Origin: Streptomyces akebiae
GTDB taxonomy: Bacteria > Actinomycetota > Actinomycetes > Streptomycetales > Streptomycetaceae
Reading direction: 5' to 3'
Assembly: GCF_019599145.1 (NCBI RefSeq)
Contig: NZ_CP080647.1
Span: forward strand, 6,014,001-6,078,000
Length of the DNA: 64,000 nucleotides
In this document: piece by piece, positions 12,159 to 17,121 of the stretch
Layout of the letters: each line of letters begins with the position of its first letter
Position numbering within the stretch: position 1 is the first letter of the stretch
Notes under the pieces: generated by a model
Told to the model about the DNA's origin: nothing
Seen by the model: only the letters and a program-made list of their open reading frames with translations
The model's database searches: none
Position numbers and translations under genes: made by a program

Positions 12159-13019
12159 CTACCCGAGCCGAACCGCGACGTCCGCAGCAATCCCCTTCCA
12201 CCAGCCTTCGATTCGGCAGTACAAGTCGCCTCCCTGCTGCACCCTGATGACAAGGCAGCCTCGATAGTCCTCACCGGTGTTCTTCCGGACGGTCTTCGGG
12301 TTGTGCTTCTTGAGCGTGGTCGGCTGGAGCACCTCGGGGTCGACGCCCACCAGATCCGCCCAGTAGCTCTCGGCCACGGGGACGTCGGCGCTTTCATGGA
12401 TCATCACGCGGAAGCGTAGGCGTCTGCGCTCCACGCCCAGCAGATCGAGCCAGGCCAGGAAGGCGTTGATCATGTCAGGGTCGCTGTTGACGAAGTTGAC
12501 GGTCTCGCGGCGCGCGTACGGCTTGCTCTTCGCGCCTTCCGCCCAGTAGAGCCCGATGCCCAGGACGAACAGCTCACGGTCGGTCAGGTTGCCGAGCTCT
12601 TTGGTGGCGCCTGCCTTGACATTCCTGCGATCGGCCGCCTGGGCTTGGCGGACGACGGCCAGACCTTCCCGCATGAGCGCCTGCTGTTCCTCCGGGGTGT
12701 AACGCGGCTCCGGCTTCGGCAGATCTCGTACCCACAGTGAGATCGAACTCTTCGAGCAGCCCAGCTCCACCTGGATCTGGTCGTACGTCCAGCCCTGGAG
12801 GCGTAGCTCCCTCGCCCTTGCCCTGAGGTCGTCCTTCGCGTTGGGGCGCTTGGTCCACTCCGGCGGCGGCTCGCCTTCCAGGAGGCGGTTGAGGATGTCG
12901 TTGTTGTCGACGTGAAGCCGGTCGCGGATCTGGCGGCGGCTGAGGCCCTCGCGGCGCAGCGCGACTGCTCGCTCCCGCAGCCCCTCGAAGTCGGCGTACT
13001 TGCTGTGTGAATGTGCCAT
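12159..13019 (-). CDS. Tandem helix-turn-helix protein with LAGLIDADG-like C-terminal domain
   Basis: The 286-residue protein has two HTH units. The first is at about residues 12-45 (ALRREGLSRRQIRDRLHVDN). The second is at about 63-100 (LRLQGWTYDQIQVELGCSKS, then SISLWVRDLP), resembling resolvase- or sigma-4-type HTHs. From about residue 150 comes a region resembling a single LAGLIDADG unit: FVLGIGLYWAEGAK at the LAGLIDADG helix position, then a beta strand VNFVNSDPDMINAFLAWLDL and LRFRVMIHESADV. This suggests a homing-endonuclease-derived DNA-binding protein; active nuclease function is not shown. ATG at 13019 was chosen; ATG 13025 is an alternative. It abuts tRNA-Gln. Confidence 0.68.
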   Translation of the reverse strand: MAHSHSKYADFEGLRERAVALRREGLSRRQIRDRLHVDNNDILNRLLEGEPPPEWTKRPNAKDDLRARARELRLQGWTYDQIQVELGCSKSSISLWVRDLPKPEPRYTPEEQQALMREGLAVVRQAQAADRRNVKAGATKELGNLTDRELFVLGIGLYWAEGAKSKPYARRETVNFVNSDPDMINAFLAWLDLLGVERRRLRFRVMIHESADVPVAESYWADLVGVDPEVLQPTTLKKHNPKTVRKNTGEDYRGCLVIRVQQGGDLYCRIEGWWKGIAADVAVRLG

Positions 13020-13187
13020 GGGCATACCGTCCGGGCGGAATGCGGGGTTCCGGGGTCGAACGGTCGGCGATTCAGCTGTTCGAGGGATACCGGGCGGTTT
13101 CGCTTCTGTTCGAATGTGGCGTGTGGTGTAGGCCAGTACGGGAAACTCGCCGGAAAAGCGGGGGCGCTCGAACGTAGGCTTGGGTGT

Positions 13188-14549
13188 ATGACCACGACGG
13201 GGGAAGACCACACCGCGGCCGGGACGGGGGACAGTGCCGGGCCGTGGTGGTGGGAGCGGTGGCGGAGCGCCGCCCTCGACGGCGGGCTGGCGCTGGTGTC
13301 GGCCGTCGAGTGTTCGATCGAGGGTGTCGAGTTCGCCCGGAACGCCGCGTTGCCGGAGGCCGTGGGGGTCGTCTTCGGGGCGCTGGCCGGGTCCGTGCTG
13401 CTGGTGCGGCGGATGTGGCCGGTGGCCGTGGTGCTGGTCTTCATCGCCGTCGCGCCCGCTCAGATGGGGTATCTGATGGGGCTCGTCGGGCTGTACACGC
13501 TGGCGGCGTCGGAGGCGCCGAGGCGGATCATCGGGGCGTTGTCGGGGATGGCGTTCGCCGGTGTGTTCATCGTGTGGTTCGTGGAGGCGACGCGGAGCAA
13601 TCTGCAGGGGGACGGGGCGGTCGGCGGCGGGGACGCGTTCGCCGTGTTCCTGGCGTCCACGATGGCGATCGGGCTGACCGCGCCGCCGGTGCTGCTGGGG
13701 CTGTATGTCGGGGCGCGGCGGCGGTTGATGGAGAGTCTGCGGGAGCGGGCGGATTCGTTGGAGCGGGAGCTGCAGCTGCTGGCGGAGCGGGCGGAGGAGC
13801 GGGCGGAGTGGGCTCGGGGGGAGGAGCGGACCCGGATCGCGCGGGAGATGCATGACGTCGTGGCGCATCGGGTGTCGTTGATGGTGGTGCACGCGGCGGC
13901 TCTTCAGGCGGTGGCGCGGAAGGATCCGGAGAAGGCCGTGCGGAACGCGGCGCTGGTGGGGGACATGGGGCGTCAGGCGTTGACCGAGTTGCGGGAGATG
14001 CTCGGGGTGTTGCGGTCGGGGGAGGGGTTCTCGTCGATGGCGGCGGTGCGGCCGGGGTCCGCGTCGGCATCGGCGTCGGTGCCGGTTCCGTTGGCGGCGG
14101 TGGGGGCGGCGGCTGCGGCGGCGGCTTCGCGGGCCGAGGACGAGGCGGCGGAGGGGCCTTGTCTGGCCGAGCTGGAGGTGTTGGTGGGGCAGTCGGCGGC
14201 CGCGGGGATGGTTGTGGAGTTGTCGGTGGAGGGGGAGGTGCGGGTGTATGCGGCCGAGGTGGAGCAGACGGCGTACCGGGTGGTGCAGGAGGCGTTGACG
14301 AACGTCCACAAGCATGCGGCGGGGGCGAAGACGCGGGTGCGGTTGGCGCATCGGGCGGCGGAGATCGCGATGCAGGTGGAGAACGGGCCGCCGCCGGAGC
14401 CGGGGGCGGCGGGGGCCGCGCGGTTGCCCAGCGGGGGGAACGGGTTGCTCGGGATGAAGGAGCGGGTGGCCGAGCTGGGGGGTGTTTTCGTGTCCGGGCC
14501 CACGGATGCCGGGGGGTTTCGGGTGTCCGCGGTGATTCCGGCGACGTAG
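13188..14549 (+). CDS. Orphan DesK/NarL-type sensor histidine kinase
   Basis: A 453-residue two-component kinase. The N-terminal half has about four to five membrane helices (residues 25-170) with little extracytoplasmic sequence. A short coiled coil (LRERADSLERELQLLAERAE) leads to the HisKA_3 dimerisation domain with phospho-acceptor His in AREMHDVVAHRVSLMVVHAA. The HATPase region has N box VVQEALTNVHKHA and G box GNGLLGMKERVAELGG. A low-complexity Ala/Gly-rich insert sits at about residues 285-320. The ATG at 13188 was chosen for proximity to the first helix; no clear SD is seen. The usual LuxR-type response regulator is absent from both sides. Confidence 0.86.
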   Translation: MTTTGEDHTAAGTGDSAGPWWWERWRSAALDGGLALVSAVECSIEGVEFARNAALPEAVGVVFGALAGSVLLVRRMWPVAVVLVFIAVAPAQMGYLMGLVGLYTLAASEAPRRIIGALSGMAFAGVFIVWFVEATRSNLQGDGAVGGGDAFAVFLASTMAIGLTAPPVLLGLYVGARRRLMESLRERADSLERELQLLAERAEERAEWARGEERTRIAREMHDVVAHRVSLMVVHAAALQAVARKDPEKAVRNAALVGDMGRQALTELREMLGVLRSGEGFSSMAAVRPGSASASASVPVPLAAVGAAAAAAASRAEDEAAEGPCLAELEVLVGQSAAAGMVVELSVEGEVRVYAAEVEQTAYRVVQEALTNVHKHAAGAKTRVRLAHRAAEIAMQVENGPPPEPGAAGAARLPSGGNGLLGMKERVAELGGVFVSGPTDAGGFRVSAVIPAT

Positions 14550-14654
14550 GGGGCGTGTGGCGCCGGGGTGGCTGCCGGTGCCCCTGCTGTCGGCTTCGGG
14601 TGCTCCTGCTGGCGGCTGCGGGTGCGCGCTCCCGGCTTTGTGCGAGCGGGGAGT

Positions 14655-15149
14655 TCAGCCTGCTGTGAGGCGGGTCGGGGATGTGCCGGTCATGAGGGTG
14701 GTGAGGGCTGTGTCGATGGTGGCGCCGAGGTACCAGTCGCCGGTGTGGTCGAGGGCGTAGGTGCGGCCCTCGGTGTCGATGGCGATGAGGGCGCGGGTGG
14801 CGGTTTCGTGGCCGAGGGGGCAGACCTCGGTGTCGAGGGCGCGGCCGAGGTCGCCGAGGGTGCGGGCCATGTGGAGGCCGTGCAGCGGGTCGAGGTGGAG
14901 GTCGGCGGGGGCGAGTCGGCGGCCGGGTCCTTGGGCGGTGAGGCGGAGTCCGCCGAATTCGGCCCAGGCTTCGACCGCGGCGGGGAAGACCGCGTGGCGG
15001 TGGCCGGCGGGGGAGGTGTGCTCGCGCAGGGTGTCGGCCCAGATCTCGGCCTGCTTTATGTCCCAGCGGCCCGGTTGCCATCCGGCGGCGCGCAGGGCGG
15101 CGTCGACGGGGACGGAGAAGCGCGTGGTGGAGGTGCGGTCTGTGTGCAT
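14655..15149 (-). CDS. SUKH-3 family immunity protein
   Basis: A 164-residue cytosolic protein matching the SUKH-3 type of Smi1/Knr4 superfamily immunity proteins. These neutralise polymorphic nuclease and deaminase toxins by direct binding. Recognised features are the N-terminal AALRAAGWQPGR, then AVEAWAEFGGL, VCPLGHETA and the C-terminal AIDTEGRTYALDHTGDWYLG, as in other actinobacterial SUKH-3 proteins (from memory of the family). The ATG follows AAAGGG. It lies downstream of the YwqJ-like deaminase on the same strand, separated by 153 bp with a 23-bp tandem repeat, so it is the probable cognate inhibitor. Confidence 0.82.
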   Translation of the reverse strand: MHTDRTSTTRFSVPVDAALRAAGWQPGRWDIKQAEIWADTLREHTSPAGHRHAVFPAAVEAWAEFGGLRLTAQGPGRRLAPADLHLDPLHGLHMARTLGDLGRALDTEVCPLGHETATRALIAIDTEGRTYALDHTGDWYLGATIDTALTTLMTGTSPTRLTAG

Positions 15150-15187
15150 CTGCCCTTTGTTCGTCGGTGGTGCGTAGGTCGTGCGTA

Positions 15188-15233
15188 GGTGGTTCGGTGG
15201 GTCGTTCGCGGGTGGTTCGGTAGGTCGTTCGTG
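15188..15233. repeat. 23-bp tandem duplication between deaminase and SUKH-3 genes
   Basis: Two adjacent 23-bp units (15188-15210 and 15211-15233) begin GGTGGTTCGG and differ at two positions. They sit in the leader of the SUKH-3 gene. A shorter GTGCGTAGGT/TCGTGCGTAGG echo lies just before. Confidence 0.85.
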
Positions 15234-15302
15234 GGTGTTGTCGGTGGTGGCCGGGCGAGTGCGGGTCGTGTTCTCTGACGTGTTCTTCGGGTGCCCGGGT
15301 TC

Positions 15303-15803
15303 CTAGTTCTCCTGGGTCGGGTCGACGATGCGGACGCCGAAGTGGGCGCTGAGGGCGGCGCAGGAGCGGCAGGGCGTGGCGAACGCGCCGTGCAGGGGGT
15401 CGCCGTCCTCGCGGATGTGGCGGGTGGTGAGCTTGGCCTGCTTGAGGACTTTGCGGGCCTCGCCGTTGGACATGGGTCTGCGGGCGGCGCGCTTGCTGCG
15501 GGCCGCGTCGGCGCCGGTGATGTGGCGGGAGATGAGGATGGCTTCGGCGCAGCGGCCGGTGAAGCGGTCGCGCCGGTCGGTGGCGAGGGAGTCGAGGAAT
15601 TCCTGGACCAGGGGGTGCAGGGGCGGGGCCTGGTCGCCGCGGGCGGCGGTGCCGGTGAGGGTCTCGCCGCGTACGGAGAGGGCCGCGGCCACGGTCGGCA
15701 GGATGCCGTCGCGGCGGTGGAGGAGGGCGGGGGTGTGTGGCTGTTCCGCGGTGCTCCAGCCGATGCGAGGGTCGCCCGATGGTCCCGCCTGTGTCGCGCT
15801 CAT
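15303..15803 (-). CDS. YwqJ-type nucleic-acid/nucleotide deaminase
   Basis: A 166-residue protein with the zinc deaminase signature: GRCAEAILIS (Cys-Ala-Glu, zinc ligand and proton-shuttling Glu) and, about 60 residues on, TPCRSCAAL (Pro-Cys-x2-Cys). This is the pattern of the YwqJ family of bacterial toxin deaminases, which are normally the C-terminal tip of large secreted proteins. Here the domain is almost alone, with only about 85 residues before it and no signal peptide, membrane segment or secretion-associated domain. The ATG is preceded by AGGAGGGG. It is divergent from the WHH-SUKH-1 gene and followed by SUKH-3. Target (DNA, RNA or free nucleotide) is unknown. Confidence 0.82.
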   Translation of the reverse strand: MSATQAGPSGDPRIGWSTAEQPHTPALLHRRDGILPTVAAALSVRGETLTGTAARGDQAPPLHPLVQEFLDSLATDRRDRFTGRCAEAILISRHITGADAARSKRAARRPMSNGEARKVLKQAKLTTRHIREDGDPLHGAFATPCRSCAALSAHFGVRIVDPTQEN

Positions 15804-16127
15804 GATCGTGATCCCCTCCTATTGCATCCCCCGCCAGGGGACACAGAGTGCCAAACGGCGTGGCCGGTGCGGAAGCTGGGGCAGTACGACACGCCCGTTC
15901 TTCGGCGTTGCGTGAGGGTGGTGTGACGGCTGGTCACGGAAGCGGAGGCCCGATGACCGGTGTCGCCGTACCGCATAGGCTGTCGACAACCGCGATCCGT
16001 TCGGTCTTGCGATCGAGGGCGGACAGAACGGGCCGTACCAGGGCCTTTTCTGTTGTCGGGGTGCAGTACGACACAGCAACAACGCAGCCAGAACAGGTCT
16101 CACAGAACGCCGCAGGGGGCTACCGCC
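15804..16127. promoter_or_regulatory. Divergent promoter region of the toxin/immunity locus
   Basis: 324 bp between the YwqJ-like deaminase and the WHH-SUKH-1 gene with no convincing gene. The 12-mer GCAGTACGACAC occurs twice in the same orientation, at 15881-15892 and 16063-16074, each preceded by a G-run. A chance repeat of this length in so short a region is unlikely, so this may be a shared regulator site. A TGTCGACA near-palindrome lies at about 15980. Confidence 0.5.
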
Positions 16128-17114
16128 ATGACGACAGGTCGGCTCGGGCAGCAAGCCGCGCCGCCGAACGCGGCCTACGCCGGGCAGGTCGTGCAGTTTC
16201 CGGACCCGGTCCGGGCGGCGCGTCATCCGAGGGGTGTCCGTGTTGACGCGCACGGCTATCCGGACTTCTCGCCCTACGCGCGTGCCGCGGCGGAGATCGC
16301 CGATCCCCCGGAGGGGTTCGGGGTGGACGAGCTGCGGTTGACGGACTACGTGTCCGCGAACGCGGCGTTGGCGGCGTCCGGACACGAATTGTGGGACACG
16401 ATCCCGCCGGTGGCGACGCCGCACGGCTGGACGTGGCATCACGCGCCGGGTGGGCGGCGGCTGGAGCTGGTGCCGGTCGAGGTGAAGGCGCTGTTGCGGC
16501 ATCACGGTGGTATCGCGACGGCGCGCGTCGACCAGCACAAGCGCGGTACGCGGCCGTTGCAGGAGACCCGGCCGGCGCATTTCGGGTTGCCGAAGTCGTC
16601 GGCGGTCGCGGTGACGGAGACGCAGGTGCAGGGGGTCGAGGAGGACCTCGGGTACCGGTTGCCGGGCGCGTACCGGTCGTTCCTGAAGGCGGCGGGCGGT
16701 TGTGCTCCCGTGGGGGCGGCGCTGGACGCGGAGTTGGGGTTGCTGGTCGACCAGCCGTTCTTCACGGTGCGGGACGAGGCGGCGGTCAACGACCTGGTGT
16801 ATGTCAACAAGTGTCTGCGGGACCATCTCACCAAGGACTATCTGGCCGTGGCGTTCGCGCAGGGCGGGATCCTCGCGGTGAAGGTGAAGGGTGACCGGAT
16901 CGGGTCGGTCTGGTTCTGCGCGTACGACGACGCCCGTGATGTCGATCCGTCGTGGTCGCCGGCCGCGCGGGTGGAGCGGTTGCTGCTCCCCGCCGGTGAG
17001 GACTTCGACGCGTTTCTGTCCCGGCTGGCGGGCAATCCGCCGGAACTGGAGACGGTGGCCAACCTGATGGTGGACGGTGGCTTCGCGCGTGCCGTGCCGG
17101 TCGCGGGGGAGTGA
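16128..17114 (+). CDS. WHH-type HNH nuclease domain fused to SUKH-1 (SMI1/KNR4) domain
   Basis: A 328-residue fusion. Residues of about 45-130 resemble the WHH family of HNH/Endo VII toxin nucleases: YPDFSPYARAA, then GWTWHHAPGGRRLELVP (Trp103-His104-His105) and RHHGG (His125-His126). The helix position that I recall as Ile-His in the family reads Val119-Lys120, so a metal ligand may be lost. Residues of about 155-310 are SUKH-1 (VEEDLGYRLPGAYRSFLKAA, the Smi1/Knr4 'lg..lP..yr.fl...nG' pattern; later LAVAFAQGGILAVKV). No signal peptide. The ATG follows GCAGGGGG. The downstream deaminase-SUKH-4 gene starts 7 bp after its stop, implying one operon. Confidence 0.78.
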   Translation: MTTGRLGQQAAPPNAAYAGQVVQFPDPVRAARHPRGVRVDAHGYPDFSPYARAAAEIADPPEGFGVDELRLTDYVSANAALAASGHELWDTIPPVATPHGWTWHHAPGGRRLELVPVEVKALLRHHGGIATARVDQHKRGTRPLQETRPAHFGLPKSSAVAVTETQVQGVEEDLGYRLPGAYRSFLKAAGGCAPVGAALDAELGLLVDQPFFTVRDEAAVNDLVYVNKCLRDHLTKDYLAVAFAQGGILAVKVKGDRIGSVWFCAYDDARDVDPSWSPAARVERLLLPAGEDFDAFLSRLAGNPPELETVANLMVDGGFARAVPVAGE

Positions 17115-17121
17115 GTTTTCG

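Noticed and set aside
12071..13025. Prophage or integrative element at tRNA-Gln
   Set aside because: No integrase, no duplicated tRNA 3' end and no phage genes; only a single HTH/LAGLIDADG-like gene on the 5' side.
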